Source: Amorphus coralli DSM 19760
GTDB taxonomy: Bacteria; Pseudomonadota; Alphaproteobacteria; Rhizobiales; Amorphaceae
Assembly (NCBI RefSeq): GCF_000374525.1
Contig: NZ_KB894570.1
Span: 62,001-126,000 of the forward strand
Reading direction: 5' to 3'
DNA length: 64,000 nucleotides
Made by a program: the position numbers and the translations under genes. Numbering within the stretch: position 1 is the first letter of the stretch; each line of letters begins with the position of its first letter. The notes beneath the pieces are model-generated. The model did no database searches. It was not told the DNA's origin and saw only the letters and a list, made by a program, of their open reading frames with translations. This document shows, piece after piece, positions 17,432 through 26,181 of this stretch.

Positions 17432-18757
17432 ATGACCAAGCCAGCGCCGCACTTGCGGGAATCCCACATCTTCGACCGGGCCGCGATCCACGAGATCCAG
17501 CGTGCCGCCCGCGAGGGGATCTACAAGATCAGGGGCTTCGGGGCGAAGCGCGCCGTGCCGCACTTCGATGACCTCGTGTTTCTCGGAGCCAGCGTCTCGC
17601 GCTACCCGCTGGAGGGCTACCGGGAGCGCTGCGGCACCGACGTCGTGCTCGGCGCACGCAATGCCAGCAAGCCGATCCACCTCGACATCCCCATTACCAT
17701 CGCAGGCATGAGCTTCGGCTCGCTCTCGGCCAACGCCAAGGAAGCGCTGGGGCGCGGCGCCAACGAAGTCGGCACCTCCACCACCACCGGCGACGGCGGC
17801 ATGACGGACGAGGAGCGCGGACATTCCAACAAGCTCGTCTATCAGCTCCTGCCGTCGCGCTACGGCATGAACCCGGACCACCTGCGCAAGGCGGATGCCA
17901 TCGAGGTGGTGATCGGGCAGGGCGCCAAGCCCGGCGGCGGCGGCATGCTGCTCGGCCAGAAGATCTCGCCGCGCGTGGCGGAGATGCGCACGTTGCCCGA
18001 AGACATCGACCAGCGTTCCGCCTGTCGTCATCCCGACTGGACCGGCCCGGACGACCTGGAGATCAAGATCGAGGAGCTGCGCGAGCTCACCGGCTGGGAA
18101 AAGCCGATCTACGTGAAGGTCGGCGCCTCGCGCACCTATTACGACACGCTGCTGGCGGTGAAGTCCGGCGCCGACGTGATCGTCGTCGACGGCATGCAGG
18201 GCGGCACCGGCGCCACCCAGGAATGCTTCATTGAACATGTCGGCATCCCGACGCTGCCGGCGGTGCGGCTGGCGAGCGACGCGCTCAAGGAACTCGGCGT
18301 GCACAGGCGGGGCGTGCAGCTCATCGTATCCGGCGGCATCCGGACCGGCGCCGACGTGGCGAAGGCGATCGCGCTGGGGGCCGACGCGGTTTCCATCGGC
18401 ACGGCCGCCTTGATCGCGCTCGGCGACAACCGGCCGGAGCTGGCCGAGGAGTACGAGAAGCTCGGCACGGCGCCCGGCTTCTACGACGAATGGCAGGCAG
18501 GGCGCGATCCGGCCGGCATCACCACACAGGATCCGGAGCTGGAGCAGCGCCTGGACCCGGTGGCGGGCGGCCACAGGCTGGCGAACTATCTGCGCGTGCT
18601 CACCCTGGAGGCGCAGACCATCGCGCGCGCCTGCGGCAAGAGCCACGTCCACAATCTCGAGCCGGAAGACCTGCAGGCGCTGACGCTGGAGGCCGCCGCC
18701 ATGGCGCGCGTGCCGCTGGCCGGAACCGGCTGGATTCCGGGGCAGGGCGGCTTCTAG
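17432..18757 (+). CDS. glxD: GlxD/MgsC-like FMN-dependent glutamate synthase domain protein
   Basis: Catalytic synthase subunit, 441 residues, matching the central FMN/Fe-S region of glutamate synthase. Motifs include SFGSLSANAKEALGRGANEV, the loop GQGAKPGGGGMLLGQKI, VDGMQGGTGATQECFIEHVG and the phosphate-binding end VSGGIRTGADVAKAIALGAD. In rhizobia it is called GlxD. In bacteria that use methylamine the same protein is MgsC, which makes N-methylglutamate from methylamine (via gamma-glutamylmethylamide) and 2-oxoglutarate. The 78-base gap before it holds a purine-rich start site; glnT follows after 99 bases. Confidence 0.92.
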   Translation: MTKPAPHLRESHIFDRAAIHEIQRAAREGIYKIRGFGAKRAVPHFDDLVFLGASVSRYPLEGYRERCGTDVVLGARNASKPIHLDIPITIAGMSFGSLSANAKEALGRGANEVGTSTTTGDGGMTDEERGHSNKLVYQLLPSRYGMNPDHLRKADAIEVVIGQGAKPGGGGMLLGQKISPRVAEMRTLPEDIDQRSACRHPDWTGPDDLEIKIEELRELTGWEKPIYVKVGASRTYYDTLLAVKSGADVIVVDGMQGGTGATQECFIEHVGIPTLPAVRLASDALKELGVHRRGVQLIVSGGIRTGADVAKAIALGADAVSIGTAALIALGDNRPELAEEYEKLGTAPGFYDEWQAGRDPAGITTQDPELEQRLDPVAGGHRLANYLRVLTLEAQTIARACGKSHVHNLEPEDLQALTLEAAAMARVPLAGTGWIPGQGGF

Positions 18758-18856
18758 GGCCCGAACCGGGCCCGATTCCTGCATCCGTACACGAACCGAA
18801 CCACAGACCGGCCCAAGCCGGCGGACCAACCCTTCCTTCCAGAGGACCCTTCGTCG

Positions 18857-20158
18857 ATGACCGACCTGGACGCATTCGCCCGCGAGAAAGGCGTGAAATA
18901 CTTTCTCGTGAACTTCACCGACCTGAGAGGCGTGCAGCGCTCCAAGCTGGTGCCTGCGCCGGCGATCGCCGGTGTGCAGAAGAACGGGGCGGGGTTCGCG
19001 GGCTTCGCCACCTATCTCGACATGTCGCCGGCCGATCCGGACATGTTTGCGGTGCCGGATCCCGACACCGTGATCCAGCTTCCCTGGAACCCGGAGGTCG
19101 CCTGGGTGGCCAGCGACCTCGTCATGGACGGCAAGCCCGTCGAGCAGGCGCCGCGACGGGTTCTGAGGCGACTTCTGGATCAGGCCGCTGCGAAGGGCTT
19201 TTCCATGAAGGCCGGTATCGAGGCGGAGTATCACCTGATCGATCCCTCGGGCCAGGATATCTCCGATCCGCGCGATACCGATGCCAAGCCCTGCTACGAC
19301 CAGTCCGCGGTGATGCGGCGCTACGATGTGGTGTCGGAAATTTGCGACGCCATGATCGACCTCGGCTGGGGGCCGTACCAGAACGACCACGAGGACGCGA
19401 ACGGCCAGTTCGAGATGAACTGGGACTATGCCGACGCGATGGTGACGGCCGACCGGCACGCCTTCTTCAAGTTCATGGTCAAGTCCATTGCGGAGGAGCA
19501 CGGGCTGCGCGCGACCTTCATGCCGAAGCCGTTCGCCCACCTGACCGGCAACGGCTGCCACTCCCATGTCTCGCTCTGGGATGAAAGCGGCGCCAACCTG
19601 TTCGCCGGCGACGACCATCCGCTCGGCCTCTCATCCATGGCGCTGGCCTTCGTCGGCGGCCTCATGGAACACGCGGAGGGCATCTGCGCGCTGACGAACC
19701 CGACGGTGAACAGCTACAAGCGGATCAATGCCGCCGTCACGCTGTCCGGCGCGACGTGGTCGCCGAGCTCCATCACATGGACCGGCAACAACCGCACCCA
19801 CATGATCCGCGTGCCCGATCCCGGCCGGTTCGAGCTGCGGCTGCCGGATGGTTCCGCCAACCCGTACCTGTTGCAGGCGGCGATCCTGGCGGCCGGCCTC
19901 GACGGTATCGAGAAGGGGACCGATCCGGGCGAGCCGCTGACCGACGTCAACATGTACACCGACGGCGGCTCGGTGGAGGCGCGCAAGCTGCCGCTCTACC
20001 TGATCGACGCGATCCGCGCCTTCGAGGCGGACGCCGGCCTGAAGGCGACGCTGGGTGAGGCCTTCTCCGGCTCCTACGTGAAGATGAAGATGGCGGAGTG
20101 GAACGAGTATTCCCGCCACCTGACAGACTGGGAGCGCCAGGCGACGCTGGACTGCTGA
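18857..20158 (+). CDS. glnT: Type III glutamine synthetase GlnT / gamma-glutamylmethylamide synthetase-like
   Basis: ATP-dependent ligase joining an amine (ammonia or methylamine) to glutamate; 433 residues. The start MTDLDAFAREKGVKYFLVNF, then TDLRGVQRSKLVPAPAI and GFAGFATYLDMSP, is characteristic of the GlnT/GmaS branch rather than GlnA. Metal and substrate motifs are AGIEAEYHLI, NGQFEMNWDYADAM, FMPKPF and the ATP-site NGCHSHVSLWD. The C-terminal RVPDPGRFELRLPDGSANPY is also present. Placement after glxBCD gives a synthetase/synthase pair like GS-GOGAT or GmaS-MgsABC. No N-methylglutamate dehydrogenase (mgdABCD) is in the window, so GlnT and GmaS functions cannot be told apart here. AGAGGA precedes the ATG. 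Confidence 0.9.
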   Translation: MTDLDAFAREKGVKYFLVNFTDLRGVQRSKLVPAPAIAGVQKNGAGFAGFATYLDMSPADPDMFAVPDPDTVIQLPWNPEVAWVASDLVMDGKPVEQAPRRVLRRLLDQAAAKGFSMKAGIEAEYHLIDPSGQDISDPRDTDAKPCYDQSAVMRRYDVVSEICDAMIDLGWGPYQNDHEDANGQFEMNWDYADAMVTADRHAFFKFMVKSIAEEHGLRATFMPKPFAHLTGNGCHSHVSLWDESGANLFAGDDHPLGLSSMALAFVGGLMEHAEGICALTNPTVNSYKRINAAVTLSGATWSPSSITWTGNNRTHMIRVPDPGRFELRLPDGSANPYLLQAAILAAGLDGIEKGTDPGEPLTDVNMYTDGGSVEARKLPLYLIDAIRAFEADAGLKATLGEAFSGSYVKMKMAEWNEYSRHLTDWERQATLDC

Positions 20159-20263
20159 GGGGGGACCGACGGCGATCCTGAGACAACTCCGGGTCACGTC
20201 TTGCGGAAAGCCGGCGCGCGGCAGCGCGCTGGCTTGACCCGTTTGGCACTGAAGCGCGAGCTC

Positions 20264-20368
20264 GGGCCGCCCACCCGGCGCCGGTGCGCGGTAGCGAACT
20301 CGGCGCGAGGGGATTGTTTTCACCGCAAAGCCGGACGGAAAACCGCAAGACCACTTTTCCTGGCTTTG
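20264..20368 (-). repeat. Stem-loop repeat, copy D (reverse orientation)
   Basis: On the minus strand the unit begins with hairpin CAAAGCC-A-GGAAAA-loop-TTTTCC-GTCC-GGCTTTG (20326-20368) and runs into the conserved tail ending GGGTGGGCGGCC. The outer arms differ from copies A and B (CAATCGC/GCGATTG) but are still perfectly complementary. Confidence 0.88.
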
Positions 20369-20401
20369 TGGGATCAGCCCGCGACCGCGGGCCGGCCGGT
20401 C

Positions 20402-20502
20402 AGGCCGCCCACCCGGAGCCGGTGAGCGGTAGCGAACTCGGCGTGAGGGGTTTTTACCGCAAAGCCGGACGGAAAACCGCAAGACCACTTTTCCTGGCTT
20501 TG
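20402..20502 (-). repeat. Stem-loop repeat, copy E (reverse orientation)
   Basis: Nearly identical to copy D, with the hairpin at 20460-20502 and a slightly shorter tail. Together D and E form a tandem pair with about a 135-base period. Confidence 0.88.
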
Positions 20503-20504
20503 CT

Positions 20505-21749
20505 TCAATCCCGGCTGTCCAGATGCTGGATGCGCCGCAGGTCGGGGAACATCTTCGCCCACAGCGCGGCGACGGCCATTGTGCCCGCGCCGCCCACGAC
20601 CACCGCGCCGACGGTGCCGATCATCGCCGCCATGACGCCGGCACGGAACTCGCCAAGCTCGTTCGACGCCCCGACGAACACCATGTTGACCGCGTTGACG
20701 CGGCCGCGCACCTCGTCGGGGGTCCACAGCTGGATGAGCGTCTCGCGGACGAAGACGGACACCATGTCGAGGGCGCCCATCATGGCGAGTGCCACGATGG
20801 ACAGCCAGACGGTTTCGGATAGGCCGAAGACCACGGCGAACAGGCCGAAGCCGAACACGCAGACGAACATCATCGCTCCGGCGTGGGAGCGGATCGGCCG
20901 CATGGCGAGGAAAACCGCGACGGTTACCGCGCCGATCCCCGGAGCGGAGCGCAGCAGCCCCAGCCCCCACGGCCCGAGGTCGAGGATATCGCGGGCATAG
21001 ACGGGCAGCAGGGCGGTGGTGCCGCCGAGAAGCACGGCGAAGAGGTCCAGCGAGATGGCGCCGAGCACGATCTTCTCGCGGCGGATGTAGCTTATGCCTG
21101 CGACAACGGCCTTCCAGCTCACGGGCTCCCGGACCGTCTTCTGGTCCGGCTGCGGGATCAGCAGAACAAGAGCGGTGGAGGCGAGAAACATGACCGCCGC
21201 GGTGCTGTAGGCGGCGAGCGGTCCGACCCCATAAAGCAGGCCTCCGGCGACCGGGCCCACGATGGCCGCGATCTGCCACGCCGACGAGTTCCAAGCGATC
21301 GCGTTGGAGAGCTCGGAGGCCGGCACGAGATTCACCACAAGCGAGCTCTGCGCGGGATTGAAGAAGGCGCGCGCGGCGCCGAACACCACCAGGGCGGCGA
21401 AAATCGGCAGCACGCTGCCGGATCCGCTCAGGGTGAAGGCGATCAGGAAGCCCGCGCAAAGCGCCTCGACCGAGGCGGCGACCGCCATGATGGTGCGCCG
21501 CTTGTGCCGATCGGCCGCGTGGCCCGTGACGAAAACCAGGAGCAGGGCCGGGAGGAACTGCAGCAGGCCCACGAAGCCGAGATCGAGCGGATTGCGGGTG
21601 ATGTCGTAGACCTGCCAGCCCACCGAGACACTGACGATCTGCACGGCGAAGGTCGAGGCGAAGCGCGAGGTCCAGTAGAGCGCGAAGCTGCGATGCCGGA
21701 AGGCGGCAAACCGGGAGGCCGGTCCGGCACTGGGGGCGGGGATTGCCAT
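20505..21749 (-). CDS. MFS transporter, EntS-like (MFS_3) family
   Basis: A 414-residue inner-membrane exporter with 12 predicted helices. The N-terminus RHRSFALYWTSRFASTFAVQ followed by SVGWQVYDITRNPLDLG, and the loop TGHAADRHKRRTIM, are typical of the enterobactin-exporter-like branch of the major facilitator superfamily. NLVPASELSNAIAWNSSAWQ lies in the mid-region and RETLIQLWTPDEVRGRVNAV opens the C-terminal half. The substrate is unknown; nothing siderophore-related lies nearby. It sits convergent to glnT and downstream of the XRE-cupin gene, 74 bases away. Confidence 0.88.
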   Translation of the reverse strand: MAIPAPSAGPASRFAAFRHRSFALYWTSRFASTFAVQIVSVSVGWQVYDITRNPLDLGFVGLLQFLPALLLVFVTGHAADRHKRRTIMAVAASVEALCAGFLIAFTLSGSGSVLPIFAALVVFGAARAFFNPAQSSLVVNLVPASELSNAIAWNSSAWQIAAIVGPVAGGLLYGVGPLAAYSTAAVMFLASTALVLLIPQPDQKTVREPVSWKAVVAGISYIRREKIVLGAISLDLFAVLLGGTTALLPVYARDILDLGPWGLGLLRSAPGIGAVTVAVFLAMRPIRSHAGAMMFVCVFGFGLFAVVFGLSETVWLSIVALAMMGALDMVSVFVRETLIQLWTPDEVRGRVNAVNMVFVGASNELGEFRAGVMAAMIGTVGAVVVGGAGTMAVAALWAKMFPDLRRIQHLDSRD

Positions 21750-21823
21750 GGGATCGCTGCGGGAGGAGCCGAAAAGCCGTGTTTATGCGATCGGCCGGGC
21801 GCCGGCCAGTCTGCGCTGCGGCA

Positions 21824-22432
21824 TCAGGCGTCGCCCGGCGAGGCGATGATGGACAGATAGCGCGCCGGCTTGCTCAGGAGCTCCGCCGGGCCGTGCGGGG
21901 CGATGGCGTCGAAGAACAGCGAGTCGCCGGGGCCGAGGCGGAAGGAGCGGTCGCCGTGCCGGTAGGTGACCTCTCCCTCCAGCATGTAGATGAACTCGAC
22001 GCCCTCGTGCTGGAACTCGGTAAACATTTCCGAGTGCTCGGTGAGGGTGATCAGGTAGGGCTCCACCGACACGCTGGACCGGATCATGTGGCCGAGAAGC
22101 TGGTAGATGTGGCCGGCCCTGGTGCCGCGCCGATCGATCTCCAGGCCCCGTCCGGCCGGCACGTAAGAGACGTCGCGGCTTTCCTCGAAGGATCGGAAAA
22201 AGGTCGATAGCGGCAGGTTGAGCGCGCTTGCCAGCCCCGTCAACGTCGAGAGCGACGGCGAGATCTGGCCGTTCTCGATCTTGGAGACCATGCCTGGCGA
22301 CAGGCCGGTGGCCTGGGCCAGGTCAGCCAGCGTCATCTGCAGCCGGGTACGCTGGCGCCGGACCTCGCGCCCGATATGGCGCTCGATGGAGCGGGACTTC
22401 TCGCCGTCCGATTTGTCCGCAGCCGTGGCCAT
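21824..22432 (-). CDS. XRE-family regulator with C-terminal cupin domain
   Basis: DNA-binding regulator of 202 residues. Helix-turn-helix about 20-75: IGREVRRQRTRLQMTLADLA, then QATGLSPGMVSKIENGQISP. The cupin about 120-195 includes HEGVEFIYMLEGEVTYRHGD and LGPGDSLFFDAIAPHGP, which normally binds a small metabolite. Regulators of this kind accompany glutamine-synthetase-like and amine-utilisation genes in many proteobacteria, and the glxBCD-glnT operon is 1.7 kb away on the other strand. It may therefore sense an amine or glutamate derivative and act at the TGCGC boxes; this is inference from location. Confidence 0.88.
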   Translation of the reverse strand: MATAADKSDGEKSRSIERHIGREVRRQRTRLQMTLADLAQATGLSPGMVSKIENGQISPSLSTLTGLASALNLPLSTFFRSFEESRDVSYVPAGRGLEIDRRGTRAGHIYQLLGHMIRSSVSVEPYLITLTEHSEMFTEFQHEGVEFIYMLEGEVTYRHGDRSFRLGPGDSLFFDAIAPHGPAELLSKPARYLSIIASPGDA

Positions 22433-22463
22433 CGTGCCCGGTCGATGCTCCGCTTTCGCCGGC

Positions 22464-23657
22464 TCAGACGGCTTTCGGATAGACGATCTTCGGCTTGCGC
22501 CGCCAGTTGGAGACGCACGGGATCTTGGTGCGGTCGCAGCGCTCGGCGTAGGTCCGGGCGATGTCGGTGACTTCCGACATCAGGCCCTTTTCCAGGGTGA
22601 TCGGCGACAGGCCCATGCCGAGGAAGCGGTCATTGGTGACGTGGAGGTCATTTTCCTCCGCCTCGTTGCGCGGATTGGGCACGTACTCCACCGGAACGTC
22701 GGTCATGTCCGAGATCATCTCCGCCAGCTTCCGGATCCGGTGGGTCTCGGTCATCTGGTTGAGGATGTTGACGCGCTCACCGGCCTGGGGCGGGTTGTCG
22801 ATGGCCAACTCGATGCACTTGCAGGTGTCGCGAATGTGGATGAAGGCGCGGGTCTGCCCGCCGGTGCCGTGCACGGTCAGCGGATAGCCGATGGCGGCCT
22901 GCATCAGGAAGCGGTTGAGCACGGTGCCGTAGTCGCCGTCATAGTCGAAGCGGTTGATGAGCCGCTCGTCCATCGAGGTCTCGTCGGTCTGCGTGCCCCA
23001 GACGATGCCCTGATGCAGGTCGGTGATCTTCACCCCGTCGTTCTTGTTGTAATAGTGGAAGAACAGCTGATCCTGGGTCTTCGTCATGTGGTAGATCGAG
23101 CCCGGATTGGCCGGGTAAAGGATCTCGTGATCGACGAGGTTCTCGCCGGTGTCGATCTTGATCTGGAGGTAGCCCTCCGGAATCTTCATGCCGGCGGTGC
23201 CGTAACCGTAGACGCCCATGGTGCCGAGATGGACCAGGTGGATGTCGAGGCCGGACTCCACGATGGCGCACAGCACGTCGTGGGTGGCGCAGAGATTGTT
23301 GCGCACCGTGTAGCGCTTGTGGTGCGGCGTCTTCATGGAGTAGGGCGCCGCGCGCTGCTCGGCGAAGTGGATAATGACGTCCGGCTTCTCGGTCTGAATG
23401 AGCGTCAGCAGCCGGTGATAGTGCTCCCCGACGGAAAAGGATTCGTGCCGGATCTCCTTGCCGGTCAGCTCCTTCCAGACCGCGAGACGCTCGCCGAGCG
23501 GGCGGATCGGCGTCAGCGATTCGACTTCGAGCTCGACGTCGATCTTCCTGCGCGACAGGTTGTCGACGATGACGACGTCGTGGCCCCGTTTCGACAGGTA
23601 GAGGCTGGTCGGCCAGCCACAGAACCCGTCACCGCCGAGGACCAGCACCTTAGCCAT
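22464..23657 (-). CDS. sqdB: UDP-sulfoquinovose synthase SqdB
   Basis: Short-chain dehydrogenase-like enzyme joining sulfite to UDP-glucose to give UDP-sulfoquinovose, the head-group donor of the sulfolipid SQDG. The 397-residue protein starts MAKVLVLGGDGFCGWPTSLY (NAD-binding GxxGxxG), continues with VDNLSRRKID, HFAEQRAAPYSM and the catalytic YHMTK, and has GIVWGTQTDET and TRAFIHIRDT, all characteristic of SQD1/SqdB rather than general epimerases. The in-frame N-terminal extension up to 23819 is rejected because homology begins exactly at 23657. No sulfoquinovosyltransferase (sqdD/sqdX) is adjacent. Confidence 0.95.
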   Translation of the reverse strand: MAKVLVLGGDGFCGWPTSLYLSKRGHDVVIVDNLSRRKIDVELEVESLTPIRPLGERLAVWKELTGKEIRHESFSVGEHYHRLLTLIQTEKPDVIIHFAEQRAAPYSMKTPHHKRYTVRNNLCATHDVLCAIVESGLDIHLVHLGTMGVYGYGTAGMKIPEGYLQIKIDTGENLVDHEILYPANPGSIYHMTKTQDQLFFHYYNKNDGVKITDLHQGIVWGTQTDETSMDERLINRFDYDGDYGTVLNRFLMQAAIGYPLTVHGTGGQTRAFIHIRDTCKCIELAIDNPPQAGERVNILNQMTETHRIRKLAEMISDMTDVPVEYVPNPRNEAEENDLHVTNDRFLGMGLSPITLEKGLMSEVTDIARTYAERCDRTKIPCVSNWRRKPKIVYPKAV

Positions 23658-23888
23658 GTTGCATGCACCCGCTTGCCTGTCGCCTTGCCGCGGGCCCGTG
23701 GCCGCTTCGGAAAGGCGTTCATCTGTCTGCGTCCGACGACCGGAACCACGCCGGAGAAAGGGCGGCGTCCGGTCGCTGCCCCAGGGCTTCGAATCCGCCG
23801 GGGAGGCGGCGAAGTCCAAGCCCGGCGGGCCCGATATGGTTACGTGGCTTAGCGCATCCGCCCGAGCGATGCCAGCCGCAGCCAGAGC

Positions 23889-24677
23889 CTAGCGCAGGCC
23901 CGTGCCGGGGCGGAAGCGCGATGCCAGTTGGGCGGCGGCGCGCATGTCGGTTTCACGACGGTCCCGGCGGGCCATGGCCTCCGCGTCGGCGCCCCAGAGC
24001 TTGATGTTCCAGTCCTCGTCGACATGCGCCGCCAGCCAGGCCTCGTCGACGGTAAGGTGGCCCTCCCAGACGGCGAGCGCGACGAGGACCGAGCCGGTCA
24101 GCGTTGTCATGGAATGCAGCGCGGTCAGGGCGAACGGATCGGCAAGCGGCATGCGCGCGCGCACGGCGGCGAGCGTGGTATCCGGCTGGGTGACCGGCAT
24201 GACGCCTTCCACCAGCATGAAACGGGCGCCGAGCGCCCCCTCGGCCCAGGCGAGAATCGGGTCCCACACCTCGCGCTGGCGGGCGACGAGCCCTTCCGGC
24301 ATGTCGGCGCGGTAGCACAGCATGTCGGTCCCGGCGAAGGCGGCGATGTCGGCAGCCACCGCCTCGCGGGCGTCGGCGACGCCGTCGATGGCGGCGTTGA
24401 GGAGCCGTGTCATCGGCATCAGCGACGGGTTGATCTCGGTTTCCTGGGCGTCCCATTCGCGCGCAACGGTCGCGGCGATCTCCTCGTCGGGCACGGCGAG
24501 CGGCCGCTTGGCAGGCGTGCGCACGGGGCGGCCGTCCAGCGTGATCTCGACGCCGTCGTCGCTCGGCCGTGTCGACACCTGCTTGTAGAAGCGCTTCGGA
24601 AGTTCCGGCTGCGTGAGTTTCCTGGCAAGGCCGGTCGGGTCCGTGTCCTTCGGCGGGACGTCGTGATCGGGGCTCAT
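23889..24677 (-). CDS. ATP12 family F1-ATPase assembly chaperone
   Basis: A 262-residue protein of the ATP12 family, which in mitochondria binds the F1 alpha subunit before assembly; alphaproteobacteria carry the bacterial homologue. Seen: KRFYKQVSTRP followed by a DGVEITLDGRPVRTPAK segment, REWDAQETEINPSLMPMTRL, FAGTDMLCYRAD and the C-terminal DEAWLAAHVDEDWNIKLWGAD. It shares a 4-base ATGA overlap with the preceding HAD gene (24674-24677), so the two are translationally coupled. Confidence 0.93.
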   Translation of the reverse strand: MSPDHDVPPKDTDPTGLARKLTQPELPKRFYKQVSTRPSDDGVEITLDGRPVRTPAKRPLAVPDEEIAATVAREWDAQETEINPSLMPMTRLLNAAIDGVADAREAVAADIAAFAGTDMLCYRADMPEGLVARQREVWDPILAWAEGALGARFMLVEGVMPVTQPDTTLAAVRARMPLADPFALTALHSMTTLTGSVLVALAVWEGHLTVDEAWLAAHVDEDWNIKLWGADAEAMARRDRRETDMRAAAQLASRFRPGTGLR

Positions 24678-25408
24678 GGGGCCGTCCTTTCAAGGCTGAC
24701 GAGGCTGGCGACCGCATCCGGGATGTCGGCGGCCCGGTCGACGACCGCATCGGCGCCGGCCGGTGCCAGAGTCTCCACCGGGTGGTAGCCCCAGGAGACG
24801 CCGAGCGCCGCCACGCCCGCGGCCTTTGCCATCTGCATGTCAAAGGTGGTGTCGCCGATCATCACGGCGGCGGCCGGCTCCGCGCCGGTCTCCGCGAGCG
24901 CGTTCAGGATCATCTGCGGGTGCGGCTTGGAGGGCGCGTCGTCGGCGGTCTGGATGGTGACGAAATGACCGTGAAAGCCGAAGCGCTCGACGATCACGTC
25001 GACCCCCCGGCGTGACTTGCCGGTGACAAGGCCCAGGAGCACATCGTCGCGGGCGACATAGCCGGCGAGCACGCTGTCCACGTCGGGAAACAGCGGCTCA
25101 TGGTGGATCGCCTCTGAGCGCAGGTCCCGGAAGGAATCCTTGTAGGCTTCGACGACGGTGGGAACGGAGCCGGCGAAATCCGGCCCGACCAGCTGGCCGA
25201 TGGCCTGCGGCAGCGACAGCCCGACGATGCCGAGGATGGCGCTGCGAGGCGGCACCGGAAGGCGCTCCGCAACGAAGGCGCGTTCCATCGCGGCGACGAT
25301 AATGTGCTGGCTGTCGACGAGGGTGCCATCGCAGTCAAACAGAACGAGGCGCGGACCCCCGTCGCTGCGGGGGCTCACTGCCACGTCCGGAATCTCGGAA
25401 AGGGTCAC
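24674..25408 (-). CDS. HAD-IA family hydrolase (phosphoglycolate phosphatase-like)
   Basis: A 244-residue haloacid dehalogenase-type phosphatase. Motif I RLVLFDCDGTLVDS carries the nucleophilic and acid/base Asp; motif II is GLVTGKSRRG; the Lys motif is SKPHPQMIL; motif III MIGDTTFDMQMAKAAG binds Mg2+. The helical cap lies about residues 50-115. The GTG start at 25408 is chosen because AGGACC lies just before it; translation from a TTG at 25507 would add a non-homologous Arg/Pro-rich stretch. Substrate is uncertain. Coupling to the ATP12 gene is common in Rhizobiales. Confidence 0.85.
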   Translation of the reverse strand: MTLSEIPDVAVSPRSDGGPRLVLFDCDGTLVDSQHIIVAAMERAFVAERLPVPPRSAILGIVGLSLPQAIGQLVGPDFAGSVPTVVEAYKDSFRDLRSEAIHHEPLFPDVDSVLAGYVARDDVLLGLVTGKSRRGVDVIVERFGFHGHFVTIQTADDAPSKPHPQMILNALAETGAEPAAAVMIGDTTFDMQMAKAAGVAALGVSWGYHPVETLAPAGADAVVDRAADIPDAVASLVSLERTAP

Positions 25409-25517
25409 GGCTGGTCCTGTGGGTTCTGGGGCGGCAGCACCGGCGCATGTGCCGGAACCGGCTCGCCGGTGCCGCCACGCATAGACCCGCCGGCGGTCTC
25501 CAATCAATCCGGAGCGA

Positions 25518-26111
25518 TCAATCCAGGGCGCGGCTTCCGGCCACCACCATGCGCGCGGCGATGGCGGCGTAATCCTGGCGCGTCACGGGGCCGTTGGCCT
25601 TGAACCAGAGATAGTGCCAGTTGAGCATGCCGAACAGCGACATGGTAACCGGCTTGAGGAGATGGCGCCGGGTCGCGAGGTCGGGGTTTGCTGCGGCAAG
25701 CGCTTCGGCGAACACGTCGACCAGCCGACGCTCCATCGCCTTCAAGGCATCCTGCTTGTCGGCCGGCAGTCGGCTCAGATTGTTGATCTGAACCTTGTGC
25801 TCGGCGTCGGCGTCCCGATAGGCCTCGAGGATGACGGTGCAAAGGCCAACCAGCCGTTCTTCTGGGTCGCCGCTGGCATTCACGTCCTCCACCGCGCCCA
25901 CAAGGTCCTCCAGGTGGGCCTCGATGACGTCGAAGAGCAATTGCTCCTTGTTGGCGTAGTAGTGATAGAGGAGCGCCTTGGACACGCCGCAGGCGAGCGC
26001 GATCTGGCTCATCGACGCGCCGTCGAAGCCGGTGTCGGCGAAGGCCTGCGCCGCCGCCGCGAGGATCGCGTTCCTCTTGTCGTCGTAGTCGACTGCGCGC
26101 GGCCGCGCCAT
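25518..26111 (-). CDS. TetR family regulator, probable phenylacetate regulator (PaaR-like)
   Basis: A 197-residue repressor-type protein. The N-terminal helix-turn-helix (about 12-58) reads RNAILAAAAQAFADTGFDGA and SMSQIALACGVSKALLYHYY; the rest is the all-helical ligand-binding domain with a TetR_C-like segment KPVTMSLFGMLNWHYLWFK. It lies 70 bases downstream of paaK on the same strand. TetR-type PaaR proteins elsewhere respond to phenylacetyl-CoA; the assignment here rests on neighbourhood and on a palindrome at the paaG/paaN divergent promoter. Confidence 0.85.
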   Translation of the reverse strand: MARPRAVDYDDKRNAILAAAAQAFADTGFDGASMSQIALACGVSKALLYHYYANKEQLLFDVIEAHLEDLVGAVEDVNASGDPEERLVGLCTVILEAYRDADAEHKVQINNLSRLPADKQDALKAMERRLVDVFAEALAAANPDLATRRHLLKPVTMSLFGMLNWHYLWFKANGPVTRQDYAAIAARMVVAGSRALD

Positions 26112-26181
26112 GCACTCGCTCCTTCACCTGCCAGGGCCTGCCGGCGGCAAACCATCAGTCAGCCGGCCATGTTCGGCCGCG

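Larger units (their letters stand above)
20159..20504. other. Convergent intergenic region carrying two stem-loop repeats
   Basis: This 346-base region between glnT (plus) and the MFS gene (minus) has no credible gene. It consists largely of two tandem reverse-orientation copies of the stem-loop repeat. The second copy's hairpin ends two bases past the MFS stop codon, so it is placed to act on that transcript's 3' end. Confidence 0.75.
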
